From assembly GCA_035048485.1 (NCBI GenBank), contig CM068590.1, forward strand, positions 6,014,093 to 6,078,092: a stretch of 64,000 nucleotides of DNA. The letters are read 5' to 3'. Shown piece by piece: positions 54,401 through 64,000 of the stretch. The DNA comes from Pteria penguin. Its lineage: Eukaryota; Mollusca; Bivalvia; Pterioida; Pteriidae. Position 1 is the first letter of the stretch. Each line of letters starts with the position of its first letter. Both the position numbers and the translations under genes were made by a program. A model generated the notes under the pieces. That model saw only the letters and a list, made by a program, of their open reading frames with translations. It made no database searches and was not told the DNA's origin.

Positions 54401-57400
54401 AGTACAAGTCAAAACATTTGTCTTACTTCTGTAAATCAAAACACTTGTCTGACTTCTATACTGTTTTATACCAGTACAAATTAAAACACATGCCATACAA
54501 GTTACCTCTGTACATGTACTGTTTTATACCAGTACAAATTAAAACACATGCCTTACTTCTGTACTGTTCTATATCAGCACAAATTAAAACACATGCCTTA
54601 CATTGATACAGTTTTGTAATAGTAAGTCTTAAACTATGCCTTCTCTACTTTTTATTATACCAGACCTTTGTCTTACTTCTCTTAGTTATTTTCATTATAC
54701 CAGTACATTTTTAAGCTATGGTTCACTTCTCTTTCTTTGTTTCATGTTACCAATACACATTCAGTATACATTGTCCAGCCCACAAAACAAAGTAACCACT
54801 CAAACAGTCAAGTTTTATTCCACTACAGAAAATGGAGTAATCCACCCCTACTTGAGCATGAAAGCTGATTATAAATGGACTGAAAGTATTATAATCCTGT
54901 ATAGAAGGGGGGTCATTACATCAGGAAGAAAACTGACCTTAAACTTGATCATGAACCTTTTCTGTCCCTTTATTAAGTTACATTGAAAAAAAAAAACTAA
55001 TTATCTGGACGTAAAACTTTAGAGTATTCATGAGATTATTTTTGGTCTTCATAATACCAGATTTACAGATTTATATATTTTGTTTTTATTATAGTTCAAA
55101 GAACAGCATGCATGACAGACAAGGCATTTAAACCTGCTATATTTAGTTTACTTACATTGAGATCCCTATTGGATACTTTGATTATTATGATAACATACTA
55201 TGGGATAGTAGTTCCTATTTTGACATAGATATTTTGTCAGTGTTCAGTTGTTGATCTTATTTAATCTGGCTTAATGGGTTGATAAGTGATAGTGGAATTT
55301 GTCAGTGTAAACAATAAATGTGCTCATTAATAGGAGGTCAGGCCAGGGTAATTCATGTTCTTGTAGGGTCAGCGTTAAATTTGTCAACTTCCAGTCAGGG
55401 TTACATAACTTTCTTTGCTTTATGATACATGTGTACCAAAATGTTTATCATCCCCCCTCCTCTGTCAACAAGTTACTACAGTATAGGTTATCCACCTTAA
55501 CAGTGAGAAAATCTTACCATAAAGAGGTCATCCAAATTTCCAAATGTAAACTACAAGCTTTACTGTATATTCTTGTTATCAAGGAGATTCACTGTGCGCA
55601 TTAAAGAAATATATATTTAAATGGACTGGAAACGCAGCTCCTTCCTTCAGTTGACCATTTCTTAACTTGGTCAGAAGGGGGGGGGGGTGCTGTCAGTTAG
55701 TTCATCACATGGTAGAGCCAGTATTGCACTGCCTGTATGATGCTTGGCTCTTAGAGGAGAGGACTTTGGTTCAAATACCACCAGACCTCGCACTGTTTCC
55801 GATGGGTCCGTCACAATGGACTAAATTCCTTTATAGTATATTAAACAGATGTCATCACCAAATACCCGGTAAACTAATCCAGGCCTAGGCCAATGTAAAA
55901 CAATAAGCAAACACAAAATTTATATACAGAAATCTTAATTTTTGTATTTGTAATTAAAGACCTAAATCAAGGTGTTGTACATTAATTTTTTGCAAAGCTT
56001 TTTTTATTGATTGTGCGATATCTTGACAGGTGTAAAACATGTCGGTCCTAACGGCAAGGTCAACAACATGGTGAAAGCTTATGAGGCAGCTAAAAACGAC
56101 ACTGTAGTCATCTCTGATAGCAGCATCAAAAGTGAGTTTCTTGTTTAACGTACAAACCTGGAATATATGATAACATCTTTATCAGTTTTACTCTATATGA
56201 TTACATGTGTATGTCTGTCACATCTATTTTTAGACGTTATAGATTATACATGTCTGTGGAATTCATTATTAATCCTTTTATCTACATGACACACCTATCT
56301 GTCTAACCTACTACTCTTGTTCTCTTTCTATCCCTAGTTTCCTGTTGTTTATTTATAGTACTTTGTTAAGATAGGGTATTAAACTTCTATCATAATAATA
56401 TTATTTAGTGTATTATTTTCTGTTTATGATTTGGTATAATGTCTTCAACTTCATATGTTATGGTATTTTTCTGTCAGAATTTGGGTATATGTAAATAATT
56501 TTTTTTGTCCACTAGAAACTTTTCCATTCATCTATTTTTCCAAAATATAAATGACAAGAAGCACTCACATTCCACAAATTTTCGGTCACCTTGACTATAA
56601 TATTATTGTTGATTATAGTACAATATTATATGATGTGCACAAAATTATATATATTTATGTTCTAATATTGTATGACGAACAAGTCTTACTAGGGACCCAG
56701 AGATGCTTTTCCATATTAGCGACAGCATAACAAGTGTATAATCATCTTTTCAGTGCGACCAGACACCCTGATGGATATGATTTCATTTTTGAAACCAGAT
56801 GTTGGTCTTGTTCTCCAAATGCCATATTCAGCAAACAGGAAAGGCTTTGCAGCAGTTTATGAAAAAGTAGGTTGATCTCTTTGGGACATTTAGACACTGT
56901 GGGAATATAAGGTCATTAGTGGTGGTTATGACCTTTTTAAGATTATTCTATTTTGAAATATCCTTCATCACTGTACACCTTTTAATATAATATTACAGCT
57001 AAATTTCTACAAGCTTTGAAAGTTTTTAAATGTCGTAAGAGATTGTATAACTGAAAAATGTTCTGTATTGTCCCTTGCAAAGGGACATGGCATATAGAGA
57101 TCGCTCTGTTTGACCCATGTTTCTTTGTCTGTCTGGCTTGTTGGCTGCCTTTCCATCAGTCTATCTGTCAGTCTGGTTTGCTGACTGCCTTCCCATCAGT
57201 CTGTCTGTCAGTCTGGCATGCTGACGGCCTTTCCATCAGTCTATCTGTCAGTCTGGTTTGCTGACTGCCTTCCCATCAGACTGTCTGTCAGTCTGGCATG
57301 CTGACGGCCTTCCCATCCATCTGTCTATGTGGTAAGAGTCACACATTGAAAATGGATAGCTAATGACATACCGGTATTCATGCCCTCCAGCATTAGTTTA

Positions 57401-60400
57401 TTTTGCTTGACATGAATAAGGGACCTAATGTGTGACACATGCTACATGATATAAGGGACCTAATGTGTGACACATGCTACATGATATAAGGGACCTAATG
57501 TGTGACAAATGGCTTTTTACAATGAATGATCAGAGTATGTCACCACAATAGAGTCCTATATTTTTGAGAGAAAAGTAAAAACAGAAAGAAGCATGTGAAA
57601 ATTCAGTATTTGTATTACCACTTTAAAATTCACGAGTATCATAGAATAATGTATCTCATATTAATCTTAAAACTTTGTTGGTAAAAGACAAAACACAAAC
57701 AACCGTGTTCATTAAGTTGTGTGAAAATGCGTAATACCTCAATTGACCTTTTCATGTTAAAATTTTTTTTTTCAAGATCTCTACGCATAAAGTAAAGAAG
57801 ATGGTACATTTCTGTTAAAGATCTGCAAATGCCATTTTTACTCATTTAGAACATCAGAGATTTGTAAATACATATATTGAAAATCTGCTGATCTCATTGA
57901 TAATTCACCCTTTATACCTGTTTGGTAAAATGTTTGATATATTGATCAGGTAAATGTGTGTGCTGTTTTAGGTATATTTTGGTACGTACCAGGCGAGAAG
58001 TGCTTTAGGGGCACAGGCTGTGGGCATCAATTGTTCTACAGGAATGTCATGTGTGTTCCGTAAAGATGTTTTAGACAAACACGGAGGCCTCGCTCCACTG
58101 GGAAAATATTTAGCCGAAGATTATTTTATATGTGAAATTTTTGTCAAAGCGTAAGTATAGGATTACTGTATTTTCAGAAATTTTTGAAAGAGGGAGTTTT
58201 TATGTCAGAAAGTTTGAATGTCAGTACTGATGAAGGTCAGAGAGCATTTCTTGGTGTGAAAAGTAACATTTTCCCCCCCAAAAAAAGGTCATTTAAAGGG
58301 ATATTTGATTTAAATAACTGTCATTGATGCAAATTATTTAATTTTGGGATACAACAATATGAAAAAAATATGTATAAAGAAAAGAAATATTTGTCTGCAT
58401 GTTTTCATTATAGCATATTTGAAACTTTTTACACACATCACAGAATTCCAAAACACATATTTCTATTTATGTCTTTGATGATTACTTGAGTATCAAATCC
58501 TATGGGATTTGAAAATAGTCATAGTGACTTGAATAATAGTTAAATAGTAAATTCTCACATTCTTTTCCTCACAGGGGATATAAAGCAGTTTTATGCAGTC
58601 AGCCAGCTATGCAAAACTCTGGTCATTTTAGCATTAGTCACTTCCATCAAAGGCTGATCAGGTAAGCTGTGGACAATACGGCTGGGCATCGGAGTAAATA
58701 AAACGTATTGCACTATATTGCAGTACTGAAAAATACATTGCATTTAATTTCAAATCAATATTGCAAAATATTTTTTCACACGAAAACAGGACTTTGAGAT
58801 GACAACACAGAATGTATATAATATGAATAAAAATAGTAAAATCAAAATTGTTAATAAGTACATTGAACTAATACTGTGTTGTCACAGAGGTGTGCTCCTT
58901 GCACTATAAAACTACATTAAAGAGAGATAACTCCAGATATGATATGATAATGAAATATCAAACCAGAACAGATTTTTTTAAGAAGCACATTACAGTGCAT
59001 ATTGAAAACGGAAAAATTGTTGTCCACCGATGTGGCGGTAAAACCGCACAGCCATAGTGGACAGTGAAAAGGGGATTAGTGTAGTAATGTTATGACAAAA
59101 TTTATTTGGAAGAATCATGATGACAACTCATTTTATAAGTCACAAATTATTGTAGTTTTGAAGACTGAACTTATATGGAGTGAATTGTATTTATAGCTCT
59201 GTCCATATTTGATTTGACTGTTGTTCATGTATTAGATAAACATTCAATATTACACACACACACACATAAATATATATATTTCTGGGAAGATGAAAATAAA
59301 AAGATTTCTGTTTACTGATTTTCTATTAAATACTTATTCAAATTTTTGGAGTGCTATGTATCTAGCTCAGTTGTATACATTGCCCACTTTTGCTTTATCA
59401 TACAGATTTTTGGATAATGAATTTGATGCAAGGAGTGTACATAAAAAATTGAATGAATAAGGCCAAATAAAATAGATGTTTAGGTTTTGAAGCACTCTAT
59501 TAAACTTTTATGAGGCAGGGAAGTTTATTTTGTTTTATCATTAATTCTATAAGATATGTTTTATACTTATTGGGGAAAAAACCAATCCCCAATGTTAAAT
59601 TGACCATTGCCATTGATGAGATAAAGTTAGATGGGATTATATCCCTCATATCCTCGAATACTGTCCAAGGGAAATTCGTTGTGGCCCCTGACATGATCTG
59701 TACGAAGATCGTGATAATTTTTGGTTCCCTTTAAACATGCTTTATCATATCTGTCAGATAAACGCTCAAAGAAAAATCAGATCTGAAAATGTGGAGAAAA
59801 AAGGGCACATGGAAACCCATGTAGAAATTTAGTATGCAACACAGACATAAATGATAAAGCGATAGCTGAGAAACTAAATTTTAATCTTATTTTGCCTAAT
59901 TAGATATTGGTGATTTGAATCTCAGTTCATGCTGGATCATTTATTACCAGCAGAAATGATAGCCTTAAAAGCATTACATGTAGGTCACTTAACATCTCTT
60001 AATAAAGACCAGTGATATACAGTACAGTCCCAGTGGACCTTAATTTGCCCACTGGTCACAGTGGGCATTTTTAGAGTGGGCATGAAAAATGTCCACTGGA
60101 CACTCCCAATGCCCACTGGAATTTCAGGTGGACTGCCCATTATGGACAGTGGGCATTCAAAGTTCCACCCGGACTGTACTGTAGAATAGAATAGAATAGA
60201 ATTTATTGACCAAATTAGGGCCCTTGTGAGCATGACACATAACATATATGATTGGTAATGTACATCACAATATGTTGACAACAACAAACAAGCTTTCTTA
60301 CAGTGAACATTGTTTGAAGTCATAAAGTATTGTGTTGAAAAGAACAAAGAAAGTACAGTGGAAATAATAATGTAACCACAGAAGGATTTCACATCATTTT

Positions 60401-61415
60401 CCCCCTATCCATTATTATACCAATAATAGTGATATAATTTTACATGAAGTAGGAGTAGACCGTTCCAGTTTTAAATGATGTAAGGGGCCAAACATGGGAC
60501 AGACCACATTTTGCCGCAATTTTCATTATGACGTTAATGTTTGGATTTCGACATCACATTACTATGACGCAAATCTGAGCAGCGAAACTTCAATTGTAAG
60601 GTAGTGACCCCTACGTCATATGAAATTGTGAAAAGGTCTGTTGGGAAGGCGAGAAAAATGGTGAAGTCTACTTGAAGTTTGTTGTCAAGCAGTGTAGAAA
60701 CGATGTTAATTTTGTTACACTCTTTTTGCAGATGGTCACAGTTACGTATCTCTCTGCTGCCACAGTTAATCTTCCTAGAGCCCCTCTCAGAGTGTATGCT
60801 GATGGGGGTAATTTCTTCGTGGGCCGTGGAGTATGTGTTTGGAATATCACCGATGGCATTCTTCCTTATGCATGTACTTGTATGGTTCCTGTGCGATTAC
60901 ACGATACTGACCACCTGTGAGGTAAGTTCATTTCACTCTTTTTTTTTTACTGTGAAACATACCCTCAGTTGTATAGGTAGAAATAATGATGCTCTACACC
61001 AGTTGGATACCACCATCATAAAATCATGTGGCATAAAAAGGTAAACAAACAATAAGAATCTTGTTGTACGATGGATACATATTTAATTTCTAGTAGGTAT
61101 TGTGAGCAGTATTGCCAATAAACAAATACACTTCCAAATAAATCTTATAAAAATGTATCAATACATTCTAGAGAAAGTATCTACGTTATTTCCCTTTTGC
61201 CTTGTAACATAGTTATTTCCTTTTAATTAATTATTTTCATTTCTTCCTTCCAGAATGGTCCTTTACCTTTTTCCAAATTCGAATTTCTTGTGGCATGGCT
61301 GATGCGTGAATGCTTAGCGTTTTATTTGACAATTCAAAGCCACAAGACTACCATAGTTAACTGGCGGCACAAAAGATACAAAGTGCACTGGGGCGGAACC
61401 ATCGAGGAAATTTAA
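45321..61415 (+). CDS. UGCG: Ceramide glucosyltransferase (UDP-glucose ceramide glucosyltransferase), 9 exons
   Basis: Transfers glucose from UDP-glucose to ceramide on the cytosolic face of the Golgi, the first step of glucosphingolipid synthesis (GT21 family). Exons: 45321-45418, 48036-48174, 53897-53999, 56030-56131, 56754-56866, 57972-58150, 58575-58661, 60732-60921, 61254-61415. All have GT/AG borders and matching phases, giving 390 aa (vertebrate enzyme 394). Residues 5-33 form the N-terminal signal-anchor, and GVDPNLYTNLETFF follows. D91 in VQDESDP (D1), D143 in ISDSSIK (D2), D235 in LAEDYF (D3) and RLIRW at 271-275 complete the D,D,D,RxxRW set. C-terminal hydrophobic segments span about 282-335 and the end is HWGGTIEEI. 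The residue aligned with vertebrate His193 is Gln192. The gene is complete, with no frameshift. Confidence 0.96.
46513..46615. repeat. Hairpin in UGCG intron 1
   Basis: The core 46532-46592 has arms of about 25 bp (catcttcacgagtcaagggg against its complement cccttgacttgtgaagatg) with one G/U-type mismatch and a loop around ctacatgtag. Weaker pairing extends outward (cattcatg/catgaatg). It could be a MITE or a small-RNA-like hairpin. Confidence 0.6.
47240..48010 (+). repeat. Degenerate gtcatgttt-rich simple repeat
   Basis: Dozens of loosely spaced tgtcatgtttatgtca-type words run up to the acceptor of UGCG exon 2. It yields a spurious 132-codon frame at 47594-47992. Confidence 0.65.
48036..48174 (+). 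CDS. UGCG: UGCG exon 2
   Basis: Acceptor cgtttcag ends at 48035. It completes Gly, reads KFRLHRPIAQPSPEDLPGVS to NLETFFNLVYPS, and ends in phase 0 before gtaagt. IIKPLVGVDPNLYTNLETFF is the conserved family block. Confidence 0.95.
48279..48579. mobile_element. 301-bp long-arm foldback with 9-bp target duplication (MULE-like)
   Basis: Two arms of about 140 bp (outer ends aatcttattaaaacgcgact and its complement) are nearly perfect inverted copies around a small loop near 48425-48432. gtcttcacc flanks both sides (48270-48278 and 48580-48588). A 9-bp duplication with long inverted repeats is typical of Mutator-like elements; the assignment is inferred. No ORF. Lies in UGCG intron 2, 105 bp after exon 2. 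Confidence 0.88.
49971..50106. mobile_element. 136-bp MITE with CAGTGGCGGAT ends
   Basis: The ends cagtggcggattcagg and ctaaatccgccactg are inverted repeats. ccgat flanks both sides. The CAGTGGCGGAT terminus is one I associate with hAT-type elements, but the readable duplication is 5 bp rather than 8. A diverged relative is at about 29970-30104. Confidence 0.7.
52822..53012. mobile_element. MITE with ATAGACCTTTTT ends
   Basis: The left end tagacctttttccaatttta is inverted at the right end taaaattggtaaaaggtcta, and internal ccggacaaaccacattttgc pairs with gcaaaatttcatttgtccgg. A relative is at about 60458-60640. It directly abuts the next MITE at 53013. Confidence 0.8.
53013..53212. mobile_element. 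TTATTTCC-family foldback MITE, diverged
   Basis: The left end atggtcttttcgttatacag with ttatttcctatatgattagg and the middle cgtaattttacaccggtttc match the element at 38935-39120. The right inverted repeat is worn (aaaataattgtatttcga). Confidence 0.75.
53897..53999 (+). CDS. UGCG: UGCG exon 3: D1 motif
   Basis: Acceptor tttttccag ends at 53896. Reads YEILFSVQDESDPALMVV and KYPKIDAKIFI, phase 1 exit, donor gtaagt at 54000. Contains the first catalytic Asp region. Confidence 0.95.
54062..54265 (-). mobile_element. Partial tRNA-derived SINE, antisense
   Basis: Plus-strand blocks acgtatatggtgatgacacc, ctgcctgatgcattg, gaggga­tcttt-like and ctgtctcattcaaaagacag follow the first SINE family in reverse. 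The head is lost. Confidence 0.65.
54398..54620 (+). repeat. Degenerate ~50-bp tandem repeat
   Basis: About four to five units with ttataccagtacaaattaaa, acacatgccttacttctgta and ctgtttta. In UGCG intron 3. Confidence 0.7.
55688..55910 (+). mobile_element. Degenerate tRNA-derived SINE
   Basis: Blocks gatgcttggctcttagagga, tggttcaaatacc (B-box region), cgcactgtttccgatgggtc, aacagatgtcatcacc follow first-family order. In UGCG intron 3. Confidence 0.6.
56030..56131 (+). CDS. UGCG: UGCG exon 4: D2 motif
   Basis: Acceptor cttgacag ends at 56029. Reads VKHVGPNGKVNNMVKAYEAA and NDTVVISDSSIK, phase 1 exit, donor gtgagt at 56132. ISDSS corresponds to the D2 site. Confidence 0.94.
56754..56866 (+). 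CDS. UGCG: UGCG exon 5
   Basis: Acceptor tcttttcag ends at 56753. Completes Met, then RPDTLMDMISFLKPDVGLVL and MPYSANRKGFAAVYEK, phase 0 exit, donor gtaggt at 56867. Confidence 0.94.
57125..57325 (+). repeat. ~42-44-bp minisatellite, about 4.7 copies
   Basis: Units alternate between gtctggtttgctgactgcct and gtctggcatgctgacggcct forms, with tcccatcagtctgtctgtca. The alternation suggests a higher-order dimer. In UGCG intron 5. Confidence 0.85.
57418..57508 (+). repeat. 35-bp tandem repeat, 2.6 copies
   Basis: Units read aagggacctaatgtgtgaca then catgctacatgatat, nearly identical. In UGCG intron 5. Confidence 0.85.
57972..58150 (+). CDS. UGCG: UGCG exon 6: D3 motif
   Basis: Acceptor gttttag ends at 57971. 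Reads VYFGTYQARSALGAQAVG, then CSTGMSCVFRKDVLDKHGG and YLAEDYF. Phase 2 exit, donor gtaagt at 58151. Gln192 replaces the His found at this place in vertebrates. Confidence 0.95.
58575..58661 (+). CDS. UGCG: UGCG exon 7
   Basis: Acceptor cctcacag ends at 58574. Reads GYKAVLCSQPAMQNSGHFSI and SHFHQRLI, exits in phase 2 inside the Arg codon of RLIRW, donor gtaagc at 58662. Confidence 0.95.
60020..60181. mobile_element. 162-bp MITE, TA target site, CAGTACAGTCC ends
   Basis: The ends cagtacagtcccagtgga and tccacccggactgtactg are inverted repeats, with TA on both sides (60018-60019, 60182-60183). Inside, several tgcccactgg/ccagtgggca words make further hairpins. A Tc1/mariner-type MITE by target site (inferred). 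Confidence 0.82.
60458..60640. mobile_element. Second copy of the ATAGACC MITE family, diverged
   Basis: Blocks agttttaaatgatgtaag, accacattttgccgcaattt, actatgacgcaaatct and gtgaaaaggtct align in order with 52822-53012. Confidence 0.75.
60732..60921 (+). CDS. UGCG: UGCG exon 8: RxxRW end and membrane segments
   Basis: Acceptor ctttttgcag ends at 60731. Completes Arg, then WSQLRISLLPQLIFLEPLSE and two hydrophobic stretches to LTTCE; phase 0 exit, donor gtaagt at 60922. The +2 frame of this exon is also open but is a shadow. Confidence 0.95.
61254..61415 (+). CDS. UGCG: UGCG exon 9: C-terminus
   Basis: Acceptor tccttccag ends at 61253. Reads NGPLPFSKFEFLVAWLMREC to RYKVHWGGTIEEI, stop taa at 61413-61415. 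The WGGT-EEI ending is a family signature. Confidence 0.95.
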   Translation, partial: NGPLPFSKFEFLVAWLMRECLAFYLTIQSHKTTIVNWRHKRYKVHWGGTIEEI

Positions 61416-64000
61416 AATTGAAGATTTTAAGAACAATATTGAGAGCAAAGTCATGAGATACAAAATCATTGTGTGAAACTTGTCAACATCCAAATGAGAA
61501 GATTATCATATGAAAACTGGAAACTATCACATGAGATCATATGAAAAATGGAGACTCCCATGACATCGTATGGAGAATGGACACAACTATGTGAAATTCT
61601 ATGAAAGGTATGCAAGAATGTCCACATATCAAAAAAGAAAGTTGTGAAGAGGAATGGACCTTTGGATGATGAAGGTTTATAATGAACTTGTCTTGTTATT
61701 ATGTGGAAATTATTTCTTCTTTTAAACATTATGAGAGTTAAAGGTGAAAGATAGGTATTCTGCATGGGGTAAGAATTAGTTGTGCGAGCTGATTCATTCA
61801 AAGAACTGAATTGTTCAGTATGGGTATATTGTCTTGAAATTAATCAGATACTGTATCAAAGAGGGATCGCAATCTCTGTGTAACCGTGGTAAATATGTAA
61901 ACAAGAATTGGTAACCATGACAAATAACATTAGACATTTCATATATAAACTGAATGGTTATTTATACAACCATGTGGAATTCACATCAACTTCATCTCAA
62001 AAAATGATAGAATTATTGATTTTTTACAACATGAATATTGATTTATTCTTTTTTGATTTTATATTCAGGGTGAAATATGCTCAGATGTTTGGTTTTTATG
62101 GAATATATTATGTGATTCTAAGAGAAGATATTGTAAAAACCGTCATTTAAATGTCATCCTTTTGAGAAACATCAAGTGTTTAGAGAATGATTACTTGGGT
62201 AGAAGGTTTAGGATAAAAAAAGTGCTTCAACAAGAAAAATGTGAATCATGTGTACCCAGGGTATATTTTTTGTCTTCACACCTGTCCGATTCCTATCCTG
62301 TGGGACGGGAAGGAAATATGACGACAGTTACGACCCTTGAAGCAAGGATCTGAAACATTTGGTAGACATCTGTATGCAAGGTCATATTTTTTATCTTAAC
62401 TTCCTTGATACTTTACACAGAAATTTCTAATTGAATTTGAATCTTTGAGTGAATCGGGGAAATGTCTTCTGTATCAAAGGATGAGAGAAGTGGGCAGCAG
62501 TTTTAGACATTCTTATTAACAGTATCTCATTATTTATATCACTTTGAAATATATGACTTTTTAAATCATGACAACAGATATACAATAATTATAAGTTGTT
62601 ATTAAGAACTATGGCCTTGACATTTGTCTACCCCTTTGTCCCAATCATTGTGTGCAGTATAAAATTGAGAGATTTTCAAAAATCTCTTAATAGATATGTA
62701 TTATTTGTGCTTGTTTTAAGTGTATTGCATGTTAACAATGTAAGAAAGTTTTGTTGTACTGAAATAGTGTTGGTTCAAAGTTCTAGCTGCTACAAAATGT
62801 GTTTGAGTGCCACTGACATTCATATCTCTACCTTTATTTTATTTTTAGTGCTGATTGAATTTTTTTTTCTTTGATTACAGTGTTGCTGAAAAATGTCAGT
62901 CTGAATGTTTAGACTAACAAAATTTCATTCGGACATGAAATTCTGAAATTTTATCTCTACATTACATTGTCCTGACTGACAAAATTTTCAAAATCACTGA
63001 AAATGACTGACATGTTTGAAAAATTTTCAACTTCTCTGCTGATTATAAATTTCATTTCAAATGATTCACACTCCCCTAAATAATTGAATGTAAACACCAA
63101 AATTTCTACATTGTTCTCCCTCATGTATCAATATGTCTGTGTACACTTCAAAGAAGTAGAAAGTTTGTAATCCAGGAAGGCTTAACAGGAAATAATGAGT
63201 TTTACATTTGATATTTGCGAATATCTGGCATAGGTACTATTTTCAATACAAACTTCACCTGAATTTTTACAGGAAATATTTACGACCAGGTGTGGCTCCA
63301 TCCTTCATTTTCTGTTGCATTCAGTATGTTATGAAACAGAGAAGTTATAAAAATAATTAAAATCAGGCACATCTGTAGTATTCCTTTTTAACCATTATTT
63401 ACTAGGTCAGTAAGGTGAATTGTCTGCATATTGTTTGGTCACTTGACTATACAAAAAAGTAAACAAGTTTTAAAAAGAGGAACCTGGTATGACCAAAGTA
63501 ATGTTTCTAGTCATAATACATATATAGTGCTAAACATTTGATGCTGATCATCTCGGCTTAAAACTGGCAAAATTCTGCTTACGTAGTCAGTTGGAATATT
63601 CCGTTCGAAAAGGTAATTCTGGAGCTGATATTGTGTAATATTTTTATACCAATAGGAGTTAATATTGCTTTTATGCTTAAATAATAGATGATAGATTTAA
63701 TAAACTTCAATTAAATGTGAGCCTACCAAGTTCAAAGCTTTTAAGTAAAATGCAAATGAAGCCCGTCATTAAATCTTTCAAATTATACATACACCGTATT
63801 ACGGTCTCAAGAACATTGACATTTTATTTTTGTAAACTTATTAATATAATTAAGCATGGAGAGGTTACCAACAGTCCATTTTGTGAGGCACCGATGTGTT
63901 TACTTTTAACTGAGAGATAGGACTTCCTTATATGACAATGTTCAACCAGATATTTTAAATGTTTAACTAGAAAGATCGAAGTCATCTACCTATCGTGATA
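61416..64000. other. UGCG: UGCG 3' UTR and flank
   Basis: After taa at 61415 the sequence is AT-rich with no supported gene. The clearest AATAAA in an AT-rich setting is at about 63697 (tttaataaacttc), so a long 3' UTR of about 2.3 kb is possible. The open frames at 61908, 62162, 62596 and 63717 show no domain or splice support. Confidence 0.45.

Larger units (their letters stand above)
58662..60731. other. UGCG intron 7
   Basis: Holds the TA-flanked MITE at 60020-60181, a LINE-tail-like (tagaa)n gaatttattgacc stretch after it, and a second copy of the ATAGACC-type MITE at about 60458-60640. The frame at 59510-59734 has no splice or family support. Confidence 0.45.

Noticed and set aside
54636..54986. 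116-codon frame in UGCG intron 3
   Set aside because: Overlaps a degenerate tandem repeat; no family or splice support.
60672..60920. 82-codon frame overlapping UGCG exon 8
   Set aside because: Shadow frame; the in-phase frame encodes the conserved UGCG C-terminal membrane region.
62596..62874. 92-codon hydrophobic frame downstream of UGCG
   Set aside because: AT-rich sequence translates as hydrophobic residues by composition. There is no good start context, homologue or splice sites.

Overview
This is eukaryotic nuclear DNA: AT-rich, intron-dense and full of short repeats. It most likely comes from a bivalve mollusc. That assignment is an inference. It rests on spliced animal genes (CLIP1/CLIP-170, ceramide glucosyltransferase), RING-less B-box/beta-propeller genes of the kind expanded in bivalves, tRNA-headed SINEs, and many foldback MITEs and minisatellites. 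There is no rRNA, no functional tRNA gene, no CRISPR and no bacterial-type operon. All recognisable genes are on the + strand.

Region 1 (1-26446) is the 3' part of a CLIP1 homologue. The CAP-Gly half must lie upstream of the window. Twelve exons from 953 to 20026 join with matching intron phases and encode 553 residues of coiled coil, followed by two CCHC zinc knuckles and the terminal DDGETF. About 5.1 kb further on, a single open exon (25125-26446) has the right acceptor and phase to replace the last zinc-knuckle exon. It would give a 440-residue acidic, Asp-rich alternative C-terminus.

Region 2 (26447-45200) holds two tandem copies of an intronless-CDS gene (30927-32549 and 39240-40949). 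Each has two B-boxes, a coiled coil and an NHL-like propeller. Each is preceded by a related non-coding 5' exon and, further upstream, by an array of the same 60-bp minisatellite. The space between is filled by a ~148-bp tandem array, SINEs, MITEs and microsatellites.

Region 3 (45200-64000) is a complete nine-exon ceramide glucosyltransferase gene (UGCG, CDS 45321-61415, 390 aa). All catalytic motifs are present, a three-codon uORF overlaps the start codon, and the 3' flank is AT-rich. Its introns carry a MULE-like 301-bp foldback, a hAT-like MITE, adjacent MITEs and a perfect-looking hairpin.

The three loci are functionally unrelated as far as the sequence shows: microtubule plus-end tracking, a TRIM-like ubiquitin/innate-type family, and glycosphingolipid synthesis. 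The most unusual coding signal is the alternative acidic CLIP tail. The most unusual non-coding signals are the nested MITE-in-SINE insertion with both target-site duplications readable, and the paired minisatellite arrays upstream of the duplicated B-box genes.
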